From NCBI RefSeq assembly GCF_050613145.1, contig NZ_CP192507.1:4030001-4094000 (forward strand): a stretch of DNA of 64,000 bases, read 5' to 3'. Of this stretch, positions 21,891 to 29,996 are shown piece by piece. This DNA comes from Lysinibacillus_B sp050613145 (GTDB lineage Bacteria; Bacillota; Bacilli; Bacillales_A; Planococcaceae). Every line of letters begins with the position of its first letter. Position 1 is the first letter of the stretch. The position numbers and the translations under genes were made by a program. The notes beneath the pieces were generated by a model, which was given only the letters and a program-made list of their open reading frames with translations, was not told the origin of the DNA and made no database searches.

Positions 21891-21906
21891 TGTTTCACGT
21901 GAAAAA
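21891..21906. promoter_or_regulatory. parS-like palindrome (candidate Spo0J/ParB site)
   Basis: TGTTTCACGTGAAAAA matches the Bacillus parS consensus TGTTNCACGTGAAACA at 15 of 16 positions; the one change is C to A at position 15. It is intergenic and lies in an origin-proximal region, judging from rpoBC and rRNA synteny. It overlaps the T-tail of the adjacent terminator. Confidence 0.55.
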
Positions 21907-21933
21907 ATCCCTCAAACTTTCGCTTGAGAGATT
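21903..21933 (-). terminator. Terminator of the small gene upstream of the ABC exporter
   Basis: AATCTCTCAAGCGAAAGTTT pairs imperfectly with its continuation GAGGGATT, followed by TTTTTTC on the - strand. Confidence 0.7.
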
Positions 21934-21980
21934 GGATTGTTACAAGCAACTCACTTTGTATATTACCTGTATCACCAATG

Positions 21981-22265
21981 TTACTCTTCTACTGTTTCTT
22001 CGATTATTTCATCTAACGCAAAAGCCGCTTTAAAATCATTCATAATCGCTTCCGTCGCCTTCAATTCACCTGCAATAATTGGGTGAATGGATTGTAATTC
22101 CACAGATTCTAATTGTTTTTTTAATGTATCTTGCTTAATAACCAATTGCTGATAGAAGGAAAGCGCTCTACCACGTCGAAATGTTTGTGCACCACGGTGC
22201 CCTCTTTTTCGCCCACCATGTCTGCATTCTTCTCTAGCAAATTCCTCTTCATGCTCTTTTCTCAT
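21981..22265 (-). CDS. Small charged protein upstream of the exporter, function unknown
   Basis: The 94-residue product has a basic, Gly/Arg/His-rich N-terminus (REECRHGGRKRGHRGAQTFRRGR) and a helical, coiled-coil-like C-terminal half (LSFYQQLVIKQDTLKKQLES...IIAGELKATEAIMNDF). No enzyme motif or membrane segment is visible. I chose ATG 22265 because AAGGGG lies eight bases upstream; the GTG 22274 and ATG 22271 are too close to it. It precedes the two exporter genes on the same strand but is separated from them by a terminator. By analogy with small genes before BmrCD-type exporters it could regulate them; that is inference. Confidence 0.7.
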   Translation of the reverse strand: MRKEHEEEFAREECRHGGRKRGHRGAQTFRRGRALSFYQQLVIKQDTLKKQLESVELQSIHPIIAGELKATEAIMNDFKAAFALDEIIEETVEE

Positions 22266-22454
22266 GTACATCACCCCTTGAATACAATCGTATACAAATG
22301 TATTCGATTATACAATGATATATTTCAATCTGAATGTGTCCCCATATACAAAATTGCAATATTCCATATTTAAAGCGCGGTTTTTATTATATAGTAGAAT
22401 TAGTAGATTTTTTGTATATTTTTACTAGATGAATATAGGAATGAGGGGGATCGC

Positions 22455-23276
22455 ATGAATAGCAAATTAAAAGCCGTTGTGGATTCAATTGATATTTATC
22501 AAGCAACCTATCCAGAAGATGCTTGTGTACTCATTTTCGATACAGAAAAAGTAGTGGGGTATAAACGCGGGAAAATGGTCGATTTAAATATTAGAGTCGG
22601 GGAAACCATTGACATGCACAAAAACACAACAAGTGTCCGCGCAATGAAAAGCAGAAAATTTCTCCGAGAAGAACGCGGGGCAGAACTATTTGGATTTGCC
22701 TATATCGCCTCCGCCAGCCCTATTTATGACGAGGGCAAAGTTGTTGGGGTCGTTACTGGCGTGATTTCGAATGACCGTGTGCACCATATGCGGATTGTAG
22801 CCACAGAGCTTTCAAGTGCTGTACAGCAAATGTCTGCTACAACAGAGGAATTAACACAGGCTAGCACTCATGTATCAAAGCGCATGGAAGACTTATCGGC
22901 GTTTGCCCATACAATGAATCATGATATCCAACAAATTAACTCGATTGTAAATACAGTGAAAGATATTTCAAGGAAATCACAAATTTTAGGGTTAAATGCT
23001 TCTATTGAGGCAGCACGCTCAGGCATTCATGGCAAAGGCTTCGCCGTCGTGGCAGAGGAAATTCAAAAAATGGCGCAAAGTAGTACGGCAAGTGCGGAAA
23101 ATATTACTAAAGAGCTTGATAATATTAAACAGGCGATGAGTTATGTAAATGAATCGACCACACAAATCGTTGCCTTTACACAGCAGTATACAGCCAGCAT
23201 GCATGAAATGAATGACGCCTACACAAATATGAACCGAATTGGTACTCAGTTAATGGATTTGAGTGAGGTTGATTAA
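22455..23276 (+). CDS. Soluble methyl-accepting chemotaxis protein (YfmS-like)
   Basis: The 273-residue protein has no membrane segment or HAMP domain. Residues 10-110 form a small sensor domain (DACVLIFDTEKVVGYKRG ... YDEGKVVGVVTG). Residues 115-270 form a signalling coiled coil with the MCP hairpin tip ILGLNASIEAARSGIHGKGFAVVAEEI, where CheA/CheW bind. It would report a cytoplasmic cue to the chemotaxis kinase. AGGGGG lies five bases before the ATG. It is monocistronic with a terminator at 23311. The length and layout resemble Bacillus YfmS; the ligand is unknown. Confidence 0.85.
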   Translation: MNSKLKAVVDSIDIYQATYPEDACVLIFDTEKVVGYKRGKMVDLNIRVGETIDMHKNTTSVRAMKSRKFLREERGAELFGFAYIASASPIYDEGKVVGVVTGVISNDRVHHMRIVATELSSAVQQMSATTEELTQASTHVSKRMEDLSAFAHTMNHDIQQINSIVNTVKDISRKSQILGLNASIEAARSGIHGKGFAVVAEEIQKMAQSSTASAENITKELDNIKQAMSYVNESTTQIVAFTQQYTASMHEMNDAYTNMNRIGTQLMDLSEVD

Positions 23277-23310
23277 TACCATACTAATACACGCTATTTT
23301 TTAGCAAACA

Positions 23311-23347
23311 TAAAGGAGCCATCCTACTCCGCTTGGATAGCTCCTTT
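23311..23347 (+). terminator. Chemoreceptor gene terminator
   Basis: AAAGGAGCCATCC pairs with GGATAGCTCCTTT, one mismatch. Confidence 0.8.
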
Positions 23348-23420
23348 CAAAGTTTAAGCTTTATTTCACTTCAAATGAAATAAATATCTAGACACACTTA
23401 GTATTGCAAATATCGAATAT

Positions 23421-23531
23421 TTAGCCGCCTTTAACAACCGTCATTAAAACAAACAAGATAACATCAAGACCAATTAACCACCATACAATACAAGGTTCGT
23501 AATCCTCTTTGATGCTTTCTTTTCTTCCCAT
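23421..23531 (-). CDS. Possible small membrane protein, 36 residues
   Basis: The frame reads MGRKESIKEDYEPCIVWWLI followed by GLDVILFVLMTVVKGG, a short acidic lead and one predicted membrane helix. Its ribosome site is weak (GGAAGAG nine bases upstream). It overlaps a second short frame (23474-23611) that carries another membrane helix. The two halves may be one gene split by a frameshift or a coupled overlapping pair. No homolog recognised. Confidence 0.3.
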   Translation of the reverse strand: MGRKESIKEDYEPCIVWWLIGLDVILFVLMTVVKGG

Positions 23532-23611
23532 GCAGAAGGACTCTTCCATAAAAGTATTAAAATAATAATCGTTATAATGGCGCTACAGCTTCTTAAAATA
23601 ATGAATCCCAA
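23474..23611 (-). CDS. Possible small membrane protein, 45 residues
   Basis: From TTG 23611, with AGGAGA seven bases upstream, the frame encodes MGFIILRSCSAIITIIILIL and then LWKSPSAWEEKKASKRITNL plus five residues. It has one membrane helix and a basic tail. Its 3' part overlaps the frame at 23421-23531 by 58 bases in another phase. The good ribosome site argues for translation; the overlap could reflect a shift in the A-rich stretch around 23505-23525. Function unknown. Confidence 0.3.
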   Translation of the reverse strand: MGFIILRSCSAIITIIILILLWKSPSAWEEKKASKRITNLVLYGG

Positions 23612-23754
23612 ACAAACATCTCCTATAATTACATACGGATAACTTTTATTGTCTCATACTACTACTCTTACACTTCATACAAGATGATGCAATTACACAA
23701 ACATTGTATTTTTCTCACCCTAAAAACCAACAATACAATTAATCTGAACTAATA

Positions 23755-23791
23755 GAAAAAACCTCCCAAGACAAAAGCCTTGAGAGGTTGG
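23755..23791 (-). terminator. rplM-rpsI terminator
   Basis: AACCTCTCAAG pairs with CTTGGGAGGTT, followed by TTTTTT on the - strand. Confidence 0.88.
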
Positions 23792-23810
23792 AAGTTCTGT
23801 ATGCGTAAAA

Positions 23811-24203
23811 TTAACGTTTTGAGAACTGAGGTGCACGACGAGCGCCTTTAAGACCGTATTTTTTACGTTCTTTCATACGAGCGTCACGAGTAAGTAAACC
23901 AGCAGATTTTAACGCTGGGCGGAAATCTGGGTCAACTTGTAATAATGCACGTGCGATACCGTGACGGATTGCACCAGCTTGACCAGTGAAACCACCACCG
24001 TTTACGTTTACGTGGATATCATAGCTACCTAAAGTTTCAGTTGCTACTAATGGTTGTTTAATTACTTCACGTAATGTTGCGAATGGAACGTAATCTTCAA
24101 CATCGCGTTTGTTGATAACAATTTTGCCTTCGCCTGGTACTAAACGTACGCGAGCTACTGAGCTTTTACGACGACCTGTGCCGATATATTGAACTTGTGC
24201 CAA
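23811..24203 (-). CDS. rpsI: 30S ribosomal protein S9
   Basis: The 130-residue protein begins with AQVQYIGTGRRKSSVARVRL and ends with the basic tail KKYGLKGARRAPQFSKR, whose last residues reach the P-site tRNA in the 30S subunit. Full length for the family. It follows rplM by 25 bases and ends at its own terminator. AGGAGG precedes the ATG. Confidence 0.98.
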   Translation of the reverse strand: MAQVQYIGTGRRKSSVARVRLVPGEGKIVINKRDVEDYVPFATLREVIKQPLVATETLGSYDIHVNVNGGGFTGQAGAIRHGIARALLQVDPDFRPALKSAGLLTRDARMKERKKYGLKGARRAPQFSKR

Positions 24204-24228
24204 GGGTATATCCTCCTCTTATATTATA

Positions 24229-24666
24229 TTATCCGCGAAGCGTATAGCTTTCCGGTTTTTGTGCAGCGTGTGGGTGCTCTGCTCCAGTGTAAACGTTAAG
24301 TTTACCGAACATTTTGCGACCTAAAGAGTTTTTAGGAAGCATACCTTTAACTGCTAACTCAATCATTTGAGTTGGGTATTTTTCTTTCATTTCACCAGCA
24401 GTACGTTGTTTTAAACCGCCTGCGAATTGAGTGTGACGGTAGTAAATTTTACCTTCTAATTTGTTACCTGTTAACTCAATTTTGTCAGCGTTGATGATGA
24501 TTACGTGATCACCAGTGTCAACGTTTGGTGTGAAAGTTGGTTTATGTTTACCGCGTAAAATTGCAGCTACTTCAGAAGCTAAACGTCCAAGAGTTTGGCC
24601 TTCTGCGTCAACTACTAACCATTTACGCTCTACTTCGTGACCTTTAGCCATGAATGTTGTACGCAT
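24229..24666 (-). CDS. rplM: 50S ribosomal protein L13
   Basis: The 145-residue protein has the conserved blocks KWLVVDAEGQTLGRLAS, TPNVDTGDHVIIINADKI and VKGMLPKNSLGRKMFGKL. An early 50S assembly protein. The start MRTTFMAKGHEVERK matches Bacillus orthologs, with AGGAGG upstream. It heads the rplM-rpsI pair, which here has its own promoter and leader, separate from truA. Confidence 0.98.
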   Translation of the reverse strand: MRTTFMAKGHEVERKWLVVDAEGQTLGRLASEVAAILRGKHKPTFTPNVDTGDHVIIINADKIELTGNKLEGKIYYRHTQFAGGLKQRTAGEMKEKYPTQMIELAVKGMLPKNSLGRKMFGKLNVYTGAEHPHAAQKPESYTLRG

Positions 24667-24763
24667 GAATATATCCTCCTAATCGATAGTTATTACCGTT
24701 ATTTTTCATTAGTCTACACTATAAGTTTTCGGGGCTTATTTGTGGTTGGTAATGAAAATACCA
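24667..24763 (-). promoter_or_regulatory. Candidate L13 (rplM) mRNA leader
   Basis: The roughly 97-nt leader between the predicted transcription start and rplM contains AATAAG-CCCCGAAAA-CTTAT and GGTA-TTTTCAT-TACC hairpins. A structured leader that binds L13 is known ahead of rplM in Firmicutes. That this is one is inference from position and pairing. Confidence 0.45.
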
Positions 24764-24769
24764 TACATC

Positions 24770-24798
24770 ATCATATAATGGATTACATGATAAGTCAA
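24770..24798 (-). promoter_or_regulatory. Promoter of rplM-rpsI
   Basis: TTGACT (24793-24798), a 17-base spacer and TATGAT (24770-24775) on the - strand, inside the truA-rplM gap. Confidence 0.7.
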
Positions 24799-24829
24799 GA
24801 GATTTAATTAAACACCTGGAGAAGTTGTA

Positions 24830-25576
24830 CTAGCTCTCGTAAAACACCTTTTCGAGGTACAAACCGTGTGCTGGCGCGGTTTTACCTGCTTTTCCACGAT
24901 CCATACTGGCAATCATCTCTTTAACATTTTCTGTATTTCTTTTACCGATACCTACTTCCCACAATGTACCAGCAATAATTCGAACCATATTGTATAAAAA
25001 GCCATTGCCTTCTATCGTCATATGCAGTTCCTCACCTTGCCAAGTAAGCTCTACACGATAAACCGTACGCACTTTATCTATCACACTCGTATTCGCCGCG
25101 CAAAAAGCAGAAAAATCATGCGTACCGATTACCGCCTGTGCCGCCTCTTTCATCGCTTCCACATCCGGCTTGACACCGTTTGTTTCGACTGCATAAAAGC
25201 GACGAAACGGACTTGGAATCGCTTCACAGTTCCAAATATAGCGATAACGCTTTCCACTCACACTATAGCGTGCATGGAACTCACTTGCTACTTCTTCTAT
25301 GATATGGACGCGTATATCTCGAGGCAGCTGCACATTTAACGCCTTCCTATACTTATCGCAAGGAATCGCAAGCGGTGTATCAAAGTGAATGACTTGTCCT
25401 GTAGCATGGACACGCGCATCCGTACGTCCACTTGCTGTGACCTTCACTTGCTCTCCCTTATGCATCACCGACAATACTTTCTCCAGCTCTAACTGTACGG
25501 TACGCTCTCCAGGTTGTACTTGATAGCCTGCAAAGTTCGTGCCATCATAGCTAATTGTCGCCTTTAACCTTCTCAT
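24830..25576 (-). CDS. truA: tRNA pseudouridine synthase A
   Basis: The 248-residue enzyme isomerises uridines 38-40 in the anticodon arm of many tRNAs. The catalytic Asp is in ASGRTDARVHATGQ near residue 53; other family blocks are RRLKATISYDGTNFAGYQVQ, GKRYRYIWNCEAIPSPF and GNGFLYNMVRIIAGTL. It is the last gene of ecfA1-ecfA2-ecfT-truA, nine bases after ecfT. Full length. Confidence 0.96.
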   Translation of the reverse strand: MRRLKATISYDGTNFAGYQVQPGERTVQLELEKVLSVMHKGEQVKVTASGRTDARVHATGQVIHFDTPLAIPCDKYRKALNVQLPRDIRVHIIEEVASEFHARYSVSGKRYRYIWNCEAIPSPFRRFYAVETNGVKPDVEAMKEAAQAVIGTHDFSAFCAANTSVIDKVRTVYRVELTWQGEELHMTIEGNGFLYNMVRIIAGTLWEVGIGKRNTENVKEMIASMDRGKAGKTAPAHGLYLEKVFYES

Positions 25577-25585
25577 ACAACACTC

Positions 25586-26383
25586 CTAGTTACGGAAATA
25601 CACAAGTACTGCTGCCATCACTACAAGTGATAATAATGCGAGTGTATCACCTGAATCCCATTTTAACTGGCGGTAACGTGTACGTCCTTCGCCCCCACGA
25701 TAGCCGCGTACTTCCATTGCTGTTGCTAAATCTTCGGCACGCTTAAATGCACTGACAAATAGCGGGACAAGCAATGGAATAATCGCCTTTAAGCGATCTT
25801 TTAACGGCCCTGCACTTAAATCGGAGCCACGTGCCATTTGTGCCTTCATAATTTTATCTGTTTCATCCATTAACGTCGGAATGAAACGAAGTGAAATCGA
25901 CATCATCAACGCTAACTCATGTACAGGCACCTTGACCTTCTTCAGCGGATTTAATAAGGTCTCAATACCGTCCGTAATCGAAATCGGCGACGTTGTTAGC
26001 GTTAAAATAGACGTCACAAACACAAGAACTAAGAAACGAATCGAGATGAAAATCCCCTGCTTTAAGCCTTCCTCATAAATTTTAAGGAACCCTACATCAA
26101 CAATGATATTCCCTTCACGCGTAAACAAAATATGCAATAGGAAAGTGAAAATCATTAAAAGAATCACAGGCTTTAACCCATTGATTAAGAAATAAAGACG
26201 AATGCGGCTCATAAAGATCACAACAGCTGTAAATGCTAATAATAAACCATACGTCATGACGTTATTGGCTAAAAATACGATGACAATAAAAGCAAATACA
26301 AACATCAATTTTGAACGTGGATCTAAACGATGCACAAAGGAATCGCCCGGAATATAACGCCCAAAAATCATTTTTTCCATCAT
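25586..26383 (-). CDS. ecfT: Energy-coupling factor transporter transmembrane protein EcfT
   Basis: The 265-residue membrane protein is the shared T component of group II ECF vitamin transporters. The two Ala/Val-Arg-Gly coupling motifs that dock in the ATPases are QMARGSD near residue 178 and MEVRGYRGGEGRTRY near 230. The start GRYIPGDSFVHRLDPRSKL is the family signature. Its ATG overlaps the ecfA2 stop by four bases. It works with EcfA1/A2 and with substrate-binding S components encoded elsewhere. Confidence 0.96.
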   Translation of the reverse strand: MMEKMIFGRYIPGDSFVHRLDPRSKLMFVFAFIVIVFLANNVMTYGLLLAFTAVVIFMSRIRLYFLINGLKPVILLMIFTFLLHILFTREGNIIVDVGFLKIYEEGLKQGIFISIRFLVLVFVTSILTLTTSPISITDGIETLLNPLKKVKVPVHELALMMSISLRFIPTLMDETDKIMKAQMARGSDLSAGPLKDRLKAIIPLLVPLFVSAFKRAEDLATAMEVRGYRGGEGRTRYRQLKWDSGDTLALLSLVVMAAVLVYFRN

Positions 26384-27249
26384 GAACGATCACGCTCCTT
26401 TACAACAAGCGCAATCTGTTGTGCTAGTTCCTCTTCTGTTAAGCATACTTTTGCTAGCTTCGTATTCATCATTTTCTCGACACGTTGCTGGAACTTGACA
26501 ATACGCGGTAACTCTAACCGGTACTCATTCAATGTTTCCGCATCTGCAAATAGCTCACGCGGCGTTTCTGTGAGTACACAACGTCCTTCATGCATAATGG
26601 CAAGCTGATCGGCGTAGCGTGCCGCATCCTCCATACTGTGTGTCACAAGTATCGTTGTTAAACCACGTTCTTTATGCAGCTTGTAAAACATGTCCATAAT
26701 TTCTTTTTGCCCGCGCGGATCAAGACCGGCAGTTGGTTCATCTAATACAATGACTTCCGGTTCCATAGCAAGTACCCCTGCAATCGCTACACGTCGCATT
26801 TGTCCACCTGATAAATCAAATGGCGATTTTTCAAGTACCATTTCCGGAAGACCTACAAGCTTGATTAACTCTCGTGCACGACGCTCTGCTTCTTGTTCGG
26901 ATACACCAAAATTCATCGGACCGAACATGATGTCTTTTAATACGGTTTCTTCGAATAATTGATGCTCTGGAAATTGGAACACAATCCCGACCTTTTGGCG
27001 AATTGGCTTTAATTCCCTTGCTTTTTTCCCTGCTTCAATCACACGGTCACCAATATGCACCTCTCCTGTAGAAGGCTTTAATAGCCCATTAAAGTGCTGT
27101 AGGATGGTAGATTTACCCGAGCCCGTATGACCGATAATGGCTTGATATGTGCCTGAAGTAATCGCTAAATCGACATCGTAAAGTGCGTACTTTTCAAATG
27201 GTGTACCTTTAGAGTACGCATAGCCTACTTGTTGAAGTTTGATGTCCAT
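26380..27249 (-). CDS. ecfA2: ECF transporter ATP-binding protein EcfA2
   Basis: The 289-residue ATPase has Walker A GHTGSGKST near residue 39, the Q-loop in VFQFPEHQLFEETV, signature DLSGGQMRRVAIAG and Walker B VIVLDEPTAGLDP. The C-terminal extension after residue 230 is typical of EcfA2. Its start lies 25 bases inside the ecfA1 gene, so translation of the two ATPases is coupled, which suits an obligate heterodimer. Confidence 0.95.
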   Translation of the reverse strand: MDIKLQQVGYAYSKGTPFEKYALYDVDLAITSGTYQAIIGHTGSGKSTILQHFNGLLKPSTGEVHIGDRVIEAGKKARELKPIRQKVGIVFQFPEHQLFEETVLKDIMFGPMNFGVSEQEAERRARELIKLVGLPEMVLEKSPFDLSGGQMRRVAIAGVLAMEPEVIVLDEPTAGLDPRGQKEIMDMFYKLHKERGLTTILVTHSMEDAARYADQLAIMHEGRCVLTETPRELFADAETLNEYRLELPRIVKFQQRVEKMMNTKLAKVCLTEEELAQQIALVVKERDRS

Positions 27250-28070
27250 AAGTCATTCACCAGCTCTTCTTCTGTCATATGTTGTCCTACAAGCTGTACA
27301 CCTTGCACTTGTAGTAGCTTCGTCATTTTCATTGCAAATGGTAAGTCTAACCCCAGTTCGACGAGTTGATCACCTAGCGCAAAAATTTCCGCTGGTGTTC
27401 CTTCGGCATATTTTTTCCCATCATTCATAAATAACACATGGTCCGCAAGCATCGCTTCTTCTAAATCATGTGTAATCGATAGTACTGTTAAGCCAATTTT
27501 TGCGCGAAGTGCCTGTACGGTTTGTAATACTTCTTCACGCCCTTGTGGATCTAGCATAGATGTTGCTTCATCTAAAATTAAAATTTTAGGATGCATCGCA
27601 AGTGCGCCTGCAATGGCTACACGTTGCTTTTGCCCACCTGATAAATGATGAGGCTCATGATTAAGGAAGTTATCCATTTTTACTTGTTTTAACGACCCGT
27701 GTACACGCTCTACCATTTCCTTATAGGGTACGCCATTATTCTCAAGGGAAAAAGCTACATCATCTTGTACCGTAGCGCCTACAAATTGGTTATCTGGATT
27801 TTGAAACACCATACCCATATGAGAACGTATCTCCCATAAGTTTTCCTCCGTTAACACTTCACGCATAATGCGCACTTCTCCTGCTTGAGGAAATAACAGA
27901 CCACTCATCAACTTAGCAAGCGTTGATTTTCCTGACCCATTATGCCCAACAATGGCAATCCATTCGCCTTCATTCACAGCAAATGTGACATCTTGTACTG
28001 CTTTGCGTGCATCAGGAACGTCAGGTGTATATGAAAACGTTACGTTATTAAACGATAAAATTTCTGTCAT
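27225..28070 (-). CDS. ecfA1: ECF transporter ATP-binding protein EcfA1
   Basis: The 281-residue ATPase heads the ecfA1-ecfA2-ecfT-truA operon. Walker A is GHNGSGKST near residue 43, the Q-loop is in VFQNPDNQFVGATV, the signature is HLSGGQKQRVAIAG and Walker B is ILILDEATSMLDP. Hydrolysis by the EcfA1/A2 pair tumbles the S component to release vitamins into the cell. The gap upstream (28071-28173) is AT-rich and should hold the promoter; I could not single one out. Confidence 0.95.
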   Translation of the reverse strand: MTEILSFNNVTFSYTPDVPDARKAVQDVTFAVNEGEWIAIVGHNGSGKSTLAKLMSGLLFPQAGEVRIMREVLTEENLWEIRSHMGMVFQNPDNQFVGATVQDDVAFSLENNGVPYKEMVERVHGSLKQVKMDNFLNHEPHHLSGGQKQRVAIAGALAMHPKILILDEATSMLDPQGREEVLQTVQALRAKIGLTVLSITHDLEEAMLADHVLFMNDGKKYAEGTPAEIFALGDQLVELGLDLPFAMKMTKLLQVQGVQLVGQHMTEEELVNDLWTSNFNK

Positions 28071-28173
28071 GTTCTCCGCTCCTTACTTCTCTGCTCTACT
28101 AATAAAATTACACTTTTTTATATATGTTTGCTACCTTTTTTCAGAAAACTATATCCGGGTACGGTTCATATAT

Positions 28174-28212
28174 AAAAATAAAGCACGTTTGTCTAAAACG
28201 TACTTTATTTTT
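28174..28212 (-). terminator. Hairpin between rplQ and ecfA1
   Basis: AAAAATAAAG-C-ACGTTT pairs with AAACGT-A-CTTTATTTTT. A T/A-rich stretch follows on the - strand, so it can act as a second terminator for the ribosomal operon. Confidence 0.6.
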
Positions 28213-28253
28213 ATATATGTATTAAGCTGCACTTTTTAAAGAATAAAAAAGCG

Positions 28254-28343
28254 CGCACCTCATTCAGAGAAATGCGCTTATCACTACATTAAATCGAACA
28301 AGACGGCTGCTCATTTCCGCTTATTCATTGTGAATGAGGTGCG
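28254..28343. repeat. Hairpin element with 13-bp perfect arms
   Basis: CGCACCTCATTCA (28254-28266) is repeated inverted as TGAATGAGGTGCG (28331-28343), 64 bases apart. The right flank (GAGAGCTAGACGAGACGCC) recalls the ends of the repeats at 14549 and 16259. No gene occurs in 28213-28422. Confidence 0.6.
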
Positions 28344-28422
28344 AGAGCTAGACGAGACGCCTGGAAAATCCACCGCTCATCGTAACGCTCAGCTTATTTA
28401 TTGTCGTATAAATCTTTTATTT

Positions 28423-28464
28423 AAAAAAGGGAGTGCCGTTCAACAGGTGAACTAGGCACCCCCT
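28423..28464 (-). terminator. Main terminator of the S10-spc-alpha cluster
   Basis: GGGGGTGCC-tag-TTCA pairs with TTGAAC-GGCACTCCC around a short loop, followed by TTTTTT on the - strand, 16 bases past rplQ. Confidence 0.92.
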
Positions 28465-28479
28465 AACCCAAGTTTACGA

Positions 28480-28860
28480 TTAAACTAATTCAATCACAAC
28501 TACAGGTGCGCCGTCTCCACGACGAGGACCTACTTTAAGGATGCGAGTATAGCCACCTTGACGCTCAGCGTAACGTGGAGCAACCTCATCAAATAACTTT
28601 TGAAGTGCGAATGAAGTTGTTTCGTTACCTTCTTCATCAGTTTTCGTTACTAGCTCACGACGGATGAATGCAGCCGCTTGACGACGAGCATGTAAATCAC
28701 CGCGTTTACCTAAAGTAATCATTTTTTCAACAGCTTTACGAACTTCCTTCGCGCGAGCTTCAGTCGTTTCGATGCGCTCATTGATGATTAAGTCAGTAGC
28801 TAAGTCACGTAACATCGCTTTACGTTGAGAACTTGTACGGCCAAGTTTTCTGTAACCCAT
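28480..28860 (-). CDS. rplQ: 50S ribosomal protein L17
   Basis: The 126-residue protein begins MGYRKLGRTSSQRKAMLRDL and includes TTEARAKEVRKAVEKMITLG, conserved in L17, which lies at the peptide-exit-tunnel side of 50S. Bacillus-type length. It is the last gene of the alpha operon; the terminator follows at once. Confidence 0.98.
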   Translation of the reverse strand: MGYRKLGRTSSQRKAMLRDLATDLIINERIETTEARAKEVRKAVEKMITLGKRGDLHARRQAAAFIRRELVTKTDEEGNETTSFALQKLFDEVAPRYAERQGGYTRILKVGPRRGDGAPVVVIELV

Positions 28861-28917
28861 GGATGTTTCCCTCCTTTATAAATATCTCTGATCTAGCTTA
28901 TATATTGTAAAATGTGC

Positions 28918-29856
28918 TTAGTCTTCTTTACGTAATCCTAAACCAAGCTCTTCTAACTTCGCTTTAACTTCTTCTAAAGACTTGCGACCAAGGTTGCGAA
29001 CTTTCATCATGTCGTCTTCTGATTTATTAGCAAGCTCTAGTACCGTGTTGATACCAGCACGCTTTAAACAGTTGTAAGAACGAACAGAAAGATCTAGTTC
29101 TTCGATAGTCATCTCTAAAACTTTTTCTTTTTGATCTTCTTCTTTTTCGACCATGATTTCAGCAGTTTGCGCTTCATTCGTCATGCCTACGAAAATGTTT
29201 AAATGCTCTGTTAAGATTTTCGCTCCAAGCGAAATCGCCTCTTTTGGACCGATGCTACCATCTGTCCACACATCAAGTGATAACTTATCGTAGTCAGAGT
29301 TCTGTCCAACGCGAGTGTTCTCCACTTGGAAGTTGACGCGTGAAACTGGAGTGTAAATAGAGTCGATCGGGATCACGCCGATAGGAAGATCCTCACGTTT
29401 GTTTTGATCAGCAGGAGTGTAACCACGACCTCTTTGCGCATACATACGCATACGTAGATGACCGTTTTTAGCAATTGTTGCAATATATAGATCTGGATTT
29501 AAAATTTCTACATCACTGTCATGTGTAATGTCAGCAGCAGTAACTACGCCTTCACCTTTTACATCAATCTCAATGACTTTTTCTTCGTCAGAGTAGATTT
29601 TTAAAGCTAGCTTTTTGATGTTTAAAATGATTGAAGCAACATCTTCTACTACACCTTCTACAGTAGAGAATTCGTGTAATACGCCATCAATTTGCACTGA
29701 TGTTACAGCCGCCCCTGGTAATGAAGATAGAAGGATACGACGTAGTGAATTACCCAAAGTGTTTCCATATCCGCGTTCTAACGGTTCTACAACAAATTTA
29801 CCATGCTTGGCATCATCGCTGATCGTTTCAATCTTTGGTTTTTCAATTTCGATCAT
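28918..29856 (-). CDS. rpoA: RNA polymerase alpha subunit
   Basis: The 312-residue subunit has the N-terminal dimerisation domain (EPLERGYGNTLGNSLRRILL) and, after a linker near residue 230, the C-terminal DNA-contact domain (LDLSVRSYNCLKRAGINTVLEL, RNLGRKSLEEVKAKL). It contacts UP elements and activators. It lies between rpsK and rplQ in the alpha operon, with a 140-base gap upstream holding short hairpins. Confidence 0.98.
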   Translation of the reverse strand: MIEIEKPKIETISDDAKHGKFVVEPLERGYGNTLGNSLRRILLSSLPGAAVTSVQIDGVLHEFSTVEGVVEDVASIILNIKKLALKIYSDEEKVIEIDVKGEGVVTAADITHDSDVEILNPDLYIATIAKNGHLRMRMYAQRGRGYTPADQNKREDLPIGVIPIDSIYTPVSRVNFQVENTRVGQNSDYDKLSLDVWTDGSIGPKEAISLGAKILTEHLNIFVGMTNEAQTAEIMVEKEEDQKEKVLEMTIEELDLSVRSYNCLKRAGINTVLELANKSEDDMMKVRNLGRKSLEEVKAKLEELGLGLRKED

Positions 29857-29996
29857 TTCAATTTACCCTCCTTCAAAACATCGAATGTATAGGTTATACC
29901 ATCATAGTATCCGGTCAAATACTGACCTTTTAAAATTGCACAAGACTTTTGCACAAGAAATGATGTTACCTAAGGAATATCCTTAAGTTGCACCCA

